A stretch of 64,000 nt of DNA from Lineus longissimus (GCF_910592395.1 NC_088317.1:310001-374000), one strand, 5' to 3'. Shown: positions 43,193 to 54,937, counted from the first letter of the stretch. The notes: generated by a model from the sequence alone, not told the origin. A program made the numbers and translations.

Positions 43193-43224
43193 CCAAGATG
43201 GCCGCCCTCGGCCAAGATGGCCGA
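43193..43224 (+). promoter_or_regulatory. Tandem CCAAGATGGCCG boxes (YY1-like)
   Basis: CCAAGATGGCCGCC at 43193 and CCAAGATGGCCGAC at 43212, 19 bases apart. AAGATGGCNGC is the core recognised by YY1-type zinc-finger proteins. Other single copies lie at about 20955, 26079 and 54084 (reverse). Confidence 0.4.
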
Positions 43225-44263
43225 CAATGTCGCCTAAGTAACCAAGATTTGGAGACAACGAGACTCGACAGCAGAAAGAAAACGGTCGTTATCTCAAATA
43301 ATGAACGTGAAAACGTGTCACAAAGAGAACATCTTCCAAAAAGTTGAATTGCTATAACGCGTTTTGACAACGTGCGGTTTTTAATGGTGTAATTTCATTG
43401 CTGGTTTTAAGTGAATTTTACAGTCTGGTAGTTGCGATGCAGTTAACGGGTTTTTATCGTAATGAGTTGAATGACCACTTGGGGAAATGATAAAACAGGG
43501 GTTCGGATGCTTCGGTGATTACTGTAATTTCTTGCCGAATTATTAATGGTGATCGCTATCCCGACTTGATGAAGATTCATTTTTGGAAACTTATCATCAT
43601 CAAACGACAAGAAATCGTTTTAGGACAATTCCTCCGTAACCGCTTAGCGCAGAGCATTGCAGTTTTCAGGGATGATAGGTGATGTTGAAGTTGTGCATGT
43701 TGGGTTGGATTTTTTCACTTACGCAACTGATTTGCATAATAAATCAGTGCGGGAAGCCTCAGAGTTTGCCCCGTCCGGACACCTCTAGTTCTTTCTTGTG
43801 ATTTGTTCAGTCAATACCTTCGTCGACAAACATCGTAATCATAATCACTTTTTATCATCATTCTGTTGTCCTGTAAAAGTCTGCCCGGTCAGAAATCTGA
43901 TACGGATCAAGTCGTGCTATTGTCTACTCTTTAACCCACGCCTATTATTTCATCTCGAGTCACCAATGCAAAAAACAGAGATATGATCGCATAAAAACCT
44001 ATCCATTTCCTCATCTGATTTTTTGTAATGTCACCTCGCATTGTTTGGTAAAGAAACCAAGATTAAAGATCAGCGTTTGGTGTGTTTCTTAGGGATCCTC
44101 TCGCGAACAACCCACTTCTCTGATTAGCTGTTTAATTAGGTTTATTGCCCCATATCACTTGGCATGATAACGAGTGGTCACTAGTTATCATCTCATAAAG
44201 TAGACGCTATTGTGTCTTTGAAGATGCTCGTGATGCTGCATTTAATCTCTTGTTACTCTATGA

Positions 44264-44460
44264 TTTAATAGGCCATGAATCACCTGACAGCCTCAGTTGC
44301 TTCAGTAGGCAAAGTGGAGTTAGTTCTTAGCTTAATAGGGCATAAATCACCGAACGGACTTTAGCTGTTTTAAGAGGCCAAGTCCAGTTAGTCTTTCGTT
44401 TATCATCTTTCCATGGTAATCACGAATCATCAAACAACCTTAGCTACTACAGGAGGACAA
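44264..44460 (+). repeat. Three diverged ~70-bp tandem repeats
   Basis: TTAATAGGCCATGAATCACC (44265), TTAATAGGGCATAAATCACC (44332) and TGGTAATCACGAATCATC (44414) each start a unit continuing through a TTAGCTG/TCAGTTG-like block and ending GGCAAAGTGGAGTTAG, GGCCAAGTCCAGTTAG or GGACAAGTAAG. Confidence 0.55.
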
Positions 44461-44470
44461 GTAAGATCTG

Positions 44471-44645
44471 TTCATTGCTTTGCCTTCATCTTCCATTGCT
44501 TTGCCGTCATCTTCCATTACTTTGCCGTCATCGTCTTTGCTTTACCGTCATCTTCCATTGCTTTGCCGTCATATTACATTACCTCGCCGTCATCTGAAGT
44601 TTCATTGCTTTTCTGTAATCTTCCATTGTTTGCCGTTACCTTCCA
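44471..44645 (+). repeat. Minisatellite of ~20-bp units
   Basis: Repeated TTCCATTGCTTTGCCGTCATC-like units, about eight imperfect copies, with drift at the right end (CATTACCTCGCCGTCATC, TCCATTGTTTGCCGTTACC). It directly follows the ~70-bp repeats. Confidence 0.7.
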
Positions 44646-46495
44646 TATGATTGCTTTTCCTTGGCTATCCTTTACAACTGTGGCCTCTGTATCAACAATT
44701 ATGTCACACCCTTATGTTACGACTTACTACTTGAAACCAAATAGTTGACAGCAACAAGCGAATAGATTGTAACTGTGTATGCGCCAGTTCAATGCATCGT
44801 CATGTTTGATCGCATTCTCAGCTTTCCCTTTACCAGCCTTTACGCCTGCGACCTCTTTGTCATTCAAAGTACAACATATTACGGGTGACTATTCTTCAGA
44901 AAGACAAACTGACATACTATGACTTACTACCCATTGAAACATAAAGGATGACACACACTCATATATGTTTTGTGGTCGTCAATTATCAATAGATCAGAAG
45001 CTTTCTTGGTGGTATTACTGGTCAAAGGCCAGTAAGGTGTGTCAATGGCCCATTAGCAACATGAGAGGAGGCTGCATCTTTCATTGTGTATTGGATGAAG
45101 GGTGACTATCATTAATCCTGTTCTTGTCCATAGATAGCGTTATACCTTAAAGTGAGGTTATAAGATATGTTGCTTCTCGTTGCTGTACTTGTTATAAGCA
45201 TTACCATATGCAGATAGATTACGGAATACGAGGACATGTCTCACTCTGTCAAACACTCAGTGACTGGTTAACCAATGACAACAATAGCAACAATGACTGA
45301 GTAACATGCCTTCGTTATGATTGCTTGTTTACTTTGTTTGTATCAATACCGAATAAAGCACACGGTAGCACCAAGGTGTAATGTCGATTGTTTGGATCTG
45401 GCTGTTTACTTTAGGCCCCTTTATAAACACATTTAACTCAACGCCAAGTTGCCACATCGCGACAGAAATTGTTCTCAGTAGCCAGGGATACTGTAACACT
45501 GAATATAAAGAAGATTCTGTTGTCCATGAAATGGCAATGTGGTGTAAAGTAGGGTGATATCCAACCAGGGAGCTGTATTACAATCACCCTGGTCCAACAC
45601 ACGGATGGCTGGACCCTGTTTTGCGGACGCATAGCCCTCGTTTGCCTTAGGTTTGGCCGATTTTTGGCTTGAGGGTTAAAGGGGTCTGGGTTTCGCCCGA
45701 TGTTTATGTGTTTTAGTCATCTCCGCAGCTTTCAGAAGCAAGACCACGCACCCGGACCTTTCCCAGGAATTTGAGTCTCACTGACGCAATCACCCTGTTA
45801 AGCTCCCTGAACCAGGACTTTGCTGAAGATTTCAATGTTATCATTTCGCAGGCACCAAGTAGATGCCTAATTGAAGCTATTGAAACATTCTCTCCTCCGT
45901 AACATTAAAGACCAGAGCTTCCAAAGGCTTTGTCATGTGACATTTACCTCTGACGTATGTGGTTTGGCGAAGGGCCAATGTTTACACTTTGAGGAGAGAG
46001 GTTGGTGTAACCTTTGGTGACATTTGATGATGCAGAAGACCATGAACGCTTTGATTGCTTGTTGCGATAAATAGATGTCCTGACATTATTGACTGGAGTT
46101 TGTTTACAATATTACTTGTTTGATCGCAGTGGTGAAGCAAACGTCTTGACCACCACGGTTTTTAGGCCTTCGTAACGTTTTGCCCTTTAAAAAGAACTGA
46201 TACTAAAGACTGGTTGGCCAGAATGTAGCCAAAATGAAGGCTGGATTAATGACTCGAATTCGATAACTGCACCTGCGCTGTGCGTCAAATAGAATTTGAA
46301 AAACGTCATGAACAATATCATGGCGATTTGTAACGTATCGGGACGGAGGAGACCACACTTTTCCAATCACATGAGGAAGGTGTTCGAATCCGCTTAAGAA
46401 TTTATCAGGTTTGAGCAGACCGACTCGCATTTCCAGCTTTGCCAATGCTCTCCTGGAAATCATGCTGACTTTAAAGATTGCCATGGACACCAATG

Positions 46496-46514
46496 AAGGT
46501 CATTCTTTGACCTT
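46496..46514. promoter_or_regulatory. Inverted nuclear-receptor half-sites
   Basis: AAGGTCA, TTCTT, TGACCTT: two perfect 7-base arms with a 5-base spacer, followed by CGAGGTTCA. AGGTCA is the half-site of non-steroid nuclear receptors. Confidence 0.4.
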
Positions 46515-46770
46515 CGAGGTTCAGACAATTAGTCTGATTGTTGCAACTTATCGCGGGGTTCGTCCCGGCGGAACCGCCCACCCCTTGGGGATTATCTAGG
46601 CGGCACTTTTTCCACCCTCAAAAGTGACCATCCTCCTTCCTCTGAAGATGCTATCTAAAAGGAATCCAATCTTTATCAGCAACTCATTAGATCTTTTCGG
46701 TGCCTCTTTTCGACCGGAGATCTGATACTATTACCGCGGATTGTCTCGCAGGGTTCGAAATGCCGCCATC

Positions 46771-46857
46771 AGGGCCCCGGGGCCCTCACACCTGCTCTCA
46801 TTGGTTAGAGACCATCGCCTCAAGGTGACCTCGAGGTCATCCAATCAGTGACCTTGA
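46771..46857. promoter_or_regulatory. Palindrome cluster with nuclear-receptor and CCAAT motifs
   Basis: In 87 bases: the perfect 16-bp palindrome AGGGCCCCGGGGCCCT (46771), ATTGG (46800), TGACCTCGAGGTCA (46826-46839, a perfect everted pair of AGGTCA half-sites, spacer 2), CCAAT (46841) and TGACCTTGA (46849-46857; reverse TCAAGGTCA, the extended NR5A/ERR monomer site). Locally GC-rich compared with surroundings. Confidence 0.45.
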
Positions 46858-47594
46858 ATGAGATGCTGACACCTTTTCAAAAAATAAGAATGATAACCAG
46901 CCGGCACTTTGTTCTTCTCCTTTCTTCTGGCCAGGAAAACTTAAAATTCCAAATCTCTTCATTTCGAATGCGAATTGTTATATTCAAAAGCCAGGAAATG
47001 GATGGCATTGTCGAGTTGTGCGATCTTGCTGAGAACTGTTAATCTAAATGATGTCCAATTATCGAATAGTTCCTAATGTTGCCTTTCGCCTGATAACATT
47101 CCATGGTGGTGATATCTTGAATTTTGTCCACACTCTCTAATCCCTAGGCCTACATAATGGTATAAAACTAAACAAATATATATATATTACCGTCATTGGA
47201 TGCCACGAGATTTGCAGTTCCCCTACGTATATGTAGACTAGGCCTGTGGTCTGCTGGTATGACCCATATTTTGGGTAATGTAAAATTGTTATGACAAATA
47301 TATCCAAAAAAAACTTGCATTAGAATATTAATTAGTGTTAGAGGTATCTATCCATAAAATCAAGATCACTTTCAGGTTGATATTTCTTGAGATGAAAACG
47401 AAGAACCATAATAATGAAGGTACATTAGCAAAACCAAAATAAATGTATTGATCTTTCAGAAATTAGTTACGTATCAAACTTTCGTCGATCTGGTCAACGA
47501 CGTATTTGAAGTAGTCGTGATCGCGTAGTAGACGAACTGACCTCATACTCGTAGCACAGTGACATGTGCATATCTTTGCTAATTTTAACTACAC

Positions 47595-50500
47595 GTAGTT
47601 TCTTTATTTGATGTGAAAACATGGAGTCATCTCGTCTATTTTCTCGCTATATGGCCTAGCATTTGGACGAGCATAATTGACACTCGCACAACTACGCACA
47701 ACCCCGCGTGGCAGATGGAAGGTATGTTACATATTGAAGCCAAACTGGGGATTGAGACCCGCTTCAACTGGCACAGATTCGAACCATCATCGGTAGTACT
47801 CGAACGCCCGGAATCAGTATGTGCTGCAGTTTGAAAAGTTTAAGTGCGGGGTATGATAACGAAAATAATGGAAATTTCGACATCTGTACATGGATAATTA
47901 GATAAAAAGATAAAAAGATAAGGAAGAAGAAAAAAAACTGCGACAGATTCACCGGGATTCGAACCCGTGACCAGCCAATCCAGAGCCAACCACTCTTAGC
48001 ACTGAACCGTCAAGGCTTTCATGCTGAGATAGAGATTTTATTCGCCTCTTATATGCGGTATGCAAACGAGTGCGCCGCAATTGTGACAAGGTCGCGCTGG
48101 TGGCAGAGTGATTTGCCGAAATAGATCCAACTAATCGTATATTTCGATATTTGTACAGATTTTTCTCAACATATCGCATTTATATATCTCAGTGATATAA
48201 AAGATTATCTCTGCAGTTGATTTAACATTTGAATGACCTTTTTTAAAGTTTCTAAAAATCGAGGTCACCAGGGTCAGTGTCAATCAGTCGTTTTGAAAGA
48301 CTCCGGCAGGGTCAAAAGAAATAGTTGTTGGCGCCGATGATGTCAGCAATATGGCCGATTTCCACCCCACCCGTGAGATTTGCTCTCGTCATGTCATGAG
48401 GACATTGAGGTTGCACTGAGTTGCCATTACCACCGGCAGAAAGCCAAATGCGTCTACATGTAGTTTCTTTATTTGATGTGAAAACATGGGGTCATCTCGT
48501 CTATTTTCTCGCTATACGGCCTAGAATTTGGACGAGCATAATTGACACTCGCACAACTACGCACAACCTCGCGTGGCAGATGGAAGGTATGTTACATATT
48601 GAAGCCAAACTGGAGATTGAGACCCGCTTCAACTGGCACAGATTTGAACCATCATCGGTAGTACTCGAACGCCCGGAATCAGTATGTGCTGCAGTTTGAA
48701 AAGTTTAAGTGCGGGGTATGATAACGAAAATAATGAAAATTTCGACATCTGTACATGGATAATTAGATAAAACGATAAGGAAGAAGAAAAAAACTGCGGC
48801 ATTCACCGGGATTCGAACCCGTGACCAGCCGATCCACAGTCAACCACTCTTAGCACTGAACCGTCAAGGCTTTCATGCTGAGATAGAGATTTTATTCGCC
48901 TCTTATATATGCGGTATGCAAACGAGCGCGCCGCAATTGTGACAAGGTCGTGTAGGTGGCAGAGTGATTTGCCGAAATAGATCCAACTAATCGTATATTT
49001 CGATATTTGAACAGATTTTTCTCAACATATCGCATTTATATATCTCAGTGATATAAAAGATTATCTTCGCAGTTGATTTAACATTTGAATGACCTTTTTT
49101 TAAAGTTTTTAAAAATCGAGGTCAGCAGGGTCAGTGTCAATCAGTCGTTTTGAAAGACTCCGGCAGGGTCAAAAGAAATAGTTGTAGGCGCCGATGATGT
49201 CAGCAATATGGCCGATTTCCACTCCACCCGTGAGATTTGCTCTCGTCATGTCATGAGCACATTGAGGTTGCACTGAGTTGCCATTACCACCGGCAGAAAG
49301 CCAAATGCATCTAGTTTCTTTATTTGATGTGAAAACATGGGGTCATCTCGTCTATTTTCTCGCTATATAGCCTAGAATTTGGACGAGCATGATTGACACT
49401 CGCACAACTACGCACAACCTCGCCTGGCAGATGGAAGGTATGTTACATATTGAAGCCAAACTGGAGATTGATACCCGCTTCAACTGGCACAGACTCGAAC
49501 CATCATCGGTAGTACTCGAACGCCCGGAATCAGTATGTGCTGCAGTTTGAAAAGTTTAAGTGCGGGGTATGATAACGAAAATAATGAAAATTTCTACATC
49601 TGTACATGGATAATTAGATAAAAAGATAAGGAAGAAGAAAAAAAACGGCGCCATTCACCGGGATTCGAACCCGTGACCAGCCGATCCACAGTCAACCACT
49701 CTTGGCACTGAACCGTCAAGGCTTTCATGCTGAGATAGAGATTTTATTCGCCTCTTATATGCGGTATGCAAACGAGCGCGCCGCAATTGTGACAAGGTCG
49801 CGCAGGTGGCAGAGTGATTTGCCGAAATAGATCCAACTAATCGTATATTTCGATATTTGAACAGATTTTTCTCAACATATCGCATTTATATATCTCAGTG
49901 ATATAAAAGATTATCTTTGCAGTTGATTTAACATTTGAATGACCTTTTTTTAAAGTTTTTAAAAATCGAGGTCAGCAGGGTCAGTGTCAATCAGTCGTTT
50001 TGAAAGACTCCGGCAGGGTCAAAAGAAATAGTTGTAGGCGCCGATGATGTCAGCAATATGGCCGATTTCCACTCGACCCGTGAGATTTGCTCTCGTCATG
50101 TCATGAGCACATTGAGGTTGCACTGAGTTGCCATTACCACCGGCAGAAAGCCAAATGCATCTAGTTTCTTTATTTGATGTGAAAACATGGGGTCATCTCG
50201 TCTTTTTTCTCGCTATACGGCCTAGAATTTGGACGAGCATAATTGACACTCGCACAACTACGCACAACCTCGCCTGGCAGATGGAAGGTATGTTACATAT
50301 TGAAGCCAAACTGGAGATTGAGACCCGCTTCAACTGGCACAGATTCGAACCATCATCGGTAGTACTCGAACGCCCGGAATCAGTATGTGCTGCAGTTTGA
50401 AAAGTTTAAGTGCGGGGTATGATAACAAAAATAATGGAAATTTCGACATCTGTACATGGATAATTAGATAAAAAGATAAGGAAGAAGAAAAAAAACGGCG

Positions 50501-52950
50501 CCATTCACCGGGATTCGAACCCGTGACCAGCCGATCCACAGTCAACCACTCTTGGCACTGAACCGTCAAGGTTTTCATGCTGAGATAGAGATTTTAATCG
50601 CTTCTTATATGCGGTATGTAAACGAGCGCGCCGCAATTGTGACAAGGTCGCGCAGGTGGCAGAGTGATTTGCCGAAATAGATCCAACTAATCGTATATTT
50701 CGATATTTGTACAGATTTTCCTCAACATATCGCATTTATATATCTCAGTGATATAAAAGATTATCTTTGCAGTTGATTTAACATTTGAATGACCTTTTTT
50801 TAAAGTTTTTAAAAATCGAGGTCAGCAGGGTCAGTGTCAATCAGTCGTTTTGAAAGACTCCGGCAGGGTCAAAAGAAATAGTTGTAGGCGCCGATGATGT
50901 CAGCAATATGGCCGATTTCCACCCCACCCGTGAGATTTGCTCTCGCCATGTCATGAGCACATTGAGGTTGCACTGAGTTGCCATTACCACCGGCAGAAAG
51001 CCAAATGCATCTAGTTTCTTTATTTGATGTGAAAACATGGGGTCATCTCGTCTATTTTCTCGCTATACGGCCTAGAATTTGGACGAGCATAATTGACACT
51101 CGCACAACTACGCACAACCTCGCCTGGCAGATGGAAGGTATGTTACATATTGAAGCCAAACTGGAGATTGAGACCCGCTTCAACTGGCACAGATTCGAAC
51201 CATCATCGGTAGTACTCGAACGCCCGGAATCAGTATGTGCTGCAGTTTGAAAAGTTTAAGTGCGGGGTATGATAACGAAAATAATGAAAATTTCGACATC
51301 TGTACATGGATAATTAGATAAAAAGATAAGGAAGAAGAAAAAAAACGGCGCCATTCACCGGGATTCGAACCCGTGACCAGCCGATCCACAGTCAACCACT
51401 CTTGGCACTGAACCGTCAAGGCTTTCATGCTGAGATAGAGATTTTATTCGCCTCTTATATGCGGTATGTAAACGAGCGCGCCGCAATTGTGACAAGGTCG
51501 CGCAGGTGGCAGAGTGATTTGCCGAAATAGATCCAACTAATCGTATATTTCGATATTTGTACAGATTTTCCTCAACATATCGCATTTATATATCTCAGTG
51601 ATATAAAATATTATCTTTGCAGTTGATTTAACATTTGAATGACCTTTTTTTAAAGTTTTTAAAAATCGAGGTCAGCAGGGTCAGTGTCAATCAGTCGTTT
51701 TGAAAGACTCCGGCAGGGTCAAAAGAAATAGTTGTAGGCGCCGATGATGTCAGCAATATGGCCGATTTCCACCCCACCCGTGAGATTTGCTCTCGTCATG
51801 TCATGAGCACATTGAGGTTGCACTGAGTTGCCATTACCACCGGCAGAAAGCCAAATGCATCTAGTTTCTTTATTTGATGTGAAAACATGGGGTCATCTCG
51901 TCTATTTTCTCGCTATATGGCCTAGAATTTGGACGAGCATAACTGACACTCGCACAACTACGCACAACCTCGCCTGGCAGATGGAAGGTATGTTACATAT
52001 TGAAGCCAAACTGGAGATTGAGACCCGCTTCAACTGGCACAGATTCGAACCATCATCGGTAGTACTCGAACGCCCGGAATCAGTATGTGCTGCAGTTTGA
52101 AAAGTTTAAATGTGGGGTATGATAACGAAAATAATGAAAATTTCGACATCTGTACATGGATAATTAGATAAAAAGATAAGGAAGAAGAAAAAAAACGGCG
52201 CCATTCACCGGGATTCGAACCCGTGACCAGCCGATCCACAGTCAACCACTCTTGGCACTGAACCGTCAAGGCTTTCATGCTGAGATAGAGATTTTATTCG
52301 CCTCTTATATGTGGTATGCAAACGAGCGCGCCGCAATTGTGACAAGGTCGCGCAGGTGGCAGAGTGATTTGCCGAAATAGATCCAACTAATCGTATATTT
52401 CGATATTTGAACAGATTTTTCTCAACATATCGCATTTATATATCTCAGTGATATAAAAGATTATCTTTGCAGTTGATTTAACATTTGAATGACCTTTTTT
52501 TAAAGTTTTTAAAAATCGAGGTCAGCAGGGTCAGTGTCAATCAGTCGTTTTGAAAGACTCCGGCAGGGTCAAAAGAAATAGTTGTAGGCGCCGATGATGT
52601 CAGCAATATGGCCGATTTCCACCCCACCCGTGAGATTTGCTCTCGTCATGTCATGAGCACATTGAGGTTGCACTGAGTTGCCATTACCACCGGCAGAAAG
52701 CCAAATGCATCTAGTTTCTTTATTTGATGTGAAAACATGGGGTCATCTCGTCTATTTTCTCGCTATACGGCCTAGAATTTGGACGAGCATAATTGACACT
52801 CGCACAACTACGCACAACCTCGCCTGGCAGATGGAAGGTATGTTACACATTGAAGCCAAACTGGAGATTGAGACCCGCTTCAACTGGCACAGATTCGAAC
52901 CATCATCGGTAGTACTCGAACGCCCGGAATCAGTATGTGCTGCAGTTTGA
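47595..52950. repeat. Satellite array of 850-bp units (six full units and a partial seventh)
   Basis: The block TAGTTTCTTTATTTGATGTG recurs at about 47596, 48461, 49312, 50162, 51012, 51862 and 52712: spacings 865, 851, then exactly 850 four times. Units 3-7 differ by only a few bases, while units 1 and 2 carry more substitutions and small indels. The seventh unit stops at GTGCTGCAGTTTGA (52950). Each full unit contains two sequences resembling tRNA B boxes on the minus strand (see 49636-49721) and short ORFs that only reflect repetition. No transposase or other recognisable protein is encoded. Confidence 0.95.
49636..49721 (-). ncRNA. tRNA-like Pol III unit inside the satellite (representative copy)
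   Basis: Minus strand: a D-arm/A-box-like CGGTTCAGTGCCAAGAG, then an anticodon-arm-like hairpin (GTTGA, loop CTGTGGA, TCGGC; five pairs including two G-U; GTG in the anticodon position), then a B box in a T-arm (CGGG, TTCGAAT, CCCG), and after 14 bases a run of eight T, a Pol III terminator. Acceptor and D stems do not pair properly, so it is not a functional tRNA gene but a tRNA-derived head. Equivalent copies lie at about 47929-48018, 48787-48870, 50486-50571, 51336-51421 and 52186-52271. Transcription is unproven. Confidence 0.45.
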
Positions 52951-53351
52951 GCTTCATTGTTTTTTACCTTGCGAACTCGCAGCTCGCGTATCATCAACAC
53001 CTCTAGCTAGTAACGATTGGCTCCGATATTATTTCCCATCCGGCCCAGCCAGCCAACCAGATAAGATACCCTTCTCCAGATACTATCTTCCCCCCAGCGT
53101 CCCCCTCCACTTCCATCATCAGTTTAATCACGTTTACTCAAACATGTCAATTAATCAACAAACTGCGTTCAATTAACTCCTAATTGGATTAATATAATTC
53201 TAATTTACTCGGTGTATAACTCGACCTTTTGTTGTGCGCGAGAGACCGGTGACGGAGCATTGTCGACTAATTGGATTAAACGATGGCTCATTTCGACTTA
53301 ATTGGATATCTTTAGAGCGCAACCACTTCTAATCAAGCTTAGTGTAAGAAG

Positions 53352-53389
53352 TGGCCATCAGATGGCAGTAAGATGGCCATCAGATGGCA
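53352..53389. repeat. Two 16-bp direct repeats, 22-bp period
   Basis: TGGCCATCAGATGGCA occurs exactly at 53352 and 53374. Each copy has a CAGATG E-box and an ATGGC core. Confidence 0.7.
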
Positions 53390-53490
53390 ATGAGGGCATA
53401 ATTATGCTTGCAGATACATGTATATGCCCGTGGGCCCCGACTGCACTCTCTTGCCAATAACGGAGTCGTTGCAATAAATACTCATCGGGC

Positions 53491-53690
53491 CGGAGTTATC
53501 ATAGGATTCACGATGTTGTTGTCACGAGTTAACTGGCTTAGGCTTAAAAACACGACGTGAGGGTGACGAGTGACATATCGTGAATCGTATGTAGCCCGCT
53601 CTTTGGAAATGACGTGTTCGTTCTTCATGTCACGTGTTGAAAGTGAAGACACGTGACATGTGACAACGTGGACTCTGTGTAATCGGAACC
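53491..53690. repeat. MITE-like element, second member of the 8501 family
   Basis: About 200 bp with terminal inverted repeats. The left end has GTTATCATAGGATTCACG then TTGTTGTCACGAG; the reverse complement of the right end has TTCCGATTACACAGAGTCCA then CGTTGTCACATGTCACGT. The left end matches the right end of the 8501 element, and the right end matches that element's left end, so they lie in opposite orientation. No ORF. Confidence 0.65.
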
Positions 53691-54540
53691 TTAGAGAATG
53701 GCCACTCCAGGCAAGAACGAAAGGAACCCCGAGAAGGAACGGGTGGCAAAACAAAGCTGAAGACTGTTGAAGACTGAAACCTGCTCCAGCGCCGTCACAT
53801 TCATCTAGTTATGCATTCTAGTGTTCACTAATCCACGAGTCCACTTTGATGGTTAGCCTTCCAATTATCTAATACACATAAAGGGACAAATCGATTTGGC
53901 AGCATGTGCCCCAAAATGGAGATGCACATTTCTGGGATTTCCTCGCCAATAAAGAACTAATTTGGTCAATTACTTGGCGGGGTGATTATTCTGACCCACG
54001 GAATTTAGTAATAATCATTCTCATTTGTTTGTTGTATGGCGGTCATTATTTGTCTTTAATAAATGCCCCGTTCCAAGATTTGACAGGTGGCGGCCATCTT
54101 TGAATTAAACACCTCAAATAGGAAGCTTTTGTTATCTTGATTGGTGGGCAGGGCCAAGCATCATTCAATCAATCTTGTCCCACGAGACACATTTATATTG
54201 TAGAAATGTAAACTAGCACGACTGGCAAATATTCCCTGGAGGCGAGGTTTACCTCTACGTGCCACGAGAGCAGACGAACTAAGACACGAGGATTCACAGC
54301 CACCGATTCGTATGATTCCGCTCAGGAGGTCTAAGCCATGCCGACATTGAGCATCAACATCGAGGAGACATTATAAAGCTAAAGGTTGCCATCAAATGAA
54401 ATACCAGTATCATCTCATCCAGGAAGACAAGATACCTGATTTGCCTTGAGCGAGGACCGAATACAGTGCAGCTGTCATCATTAGCCCATCAAAATATAAT
54501 TTCAAATTTTTTTCTTGACTTGAAAAAAAATATCTTGACT

Positions 54541-54699
54541 TGTGGTATAAGCTATGGTATAAGCTGTGGTATAAGCTGTGGTATAAGCTGTGGTATAAGC
54601 TGTGGTATAAGCTGTGGTATAAGCTGTGGTATAAGCTGTGGTATAAGCTGTGGTATAAGCTGTGGTATAAGCTGTGGTATAAGCTGTGGTATAAGCTGT
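54541..54699. repeat. 12-bp microsatellite (TGTGGTATAAGC)n
   Basis: Thirteen full tandem units; only the second unit differs (TATGGTATAAGC). The period is a multiple of three, so long repetitive ORFs appear on both strands, but these are not genes. Confidence 0.95.
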
Positions 54700-54937
54700 G
54701 CTAGCGTCATTGATAATAAACCATGTCGCCGGGGATAGGTAAGGACATTGTCAATTGAGACAGTACCCATACTGTTGCTTGGTGGTTGAAATATTCGGTA
54801 CCATCATGTCAATAGCTCTCGAACTGATCTGTCTAAAAGATGGATATAAGGACATTGATAAGTTGGGACTAAATGCCCTGTTACACCGGTGATAGATTAA
54901 ACAAGATCAAAGAAACTGTATGAGAATATCAGCATAG

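Larger units (their letters stand above)
34948..47594. other. Gene-free region upstream of SHOX
   Basis: No exon with recognisable protein similarity is seen on either strand over 12.6 kb; the longest open frames are short and unconserved in appearance. The SHOX promoter and 5' UTR should lie just right of 34948. Scattered motif clusters (43193-43224, 46496-46857), minisatellites (44264-44645) and a C17 tract (37536-37552) are listed separately. By position this is a candidate cis-regulatory domain for SHOX. Confidence 0.55.

Noticed and set aside
47613-52950. Repeated 76-, 82- and 90-aa ORFs, conserved between satellite units
   Set aside because: They overlap on both strands, run through the tRNA-like boxes, and are similar only because the DNA units are similar; no protein family is recognised.
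54466-54738. 90-aa plus-strand ORF rich in GISC repeats and a 72-aa minus-strand ORF rich in LIPQ repeats
   Set aside because: Both are translations of the 12-bp microsatellite; open frames on both strands follow from the period being a multiple of three.
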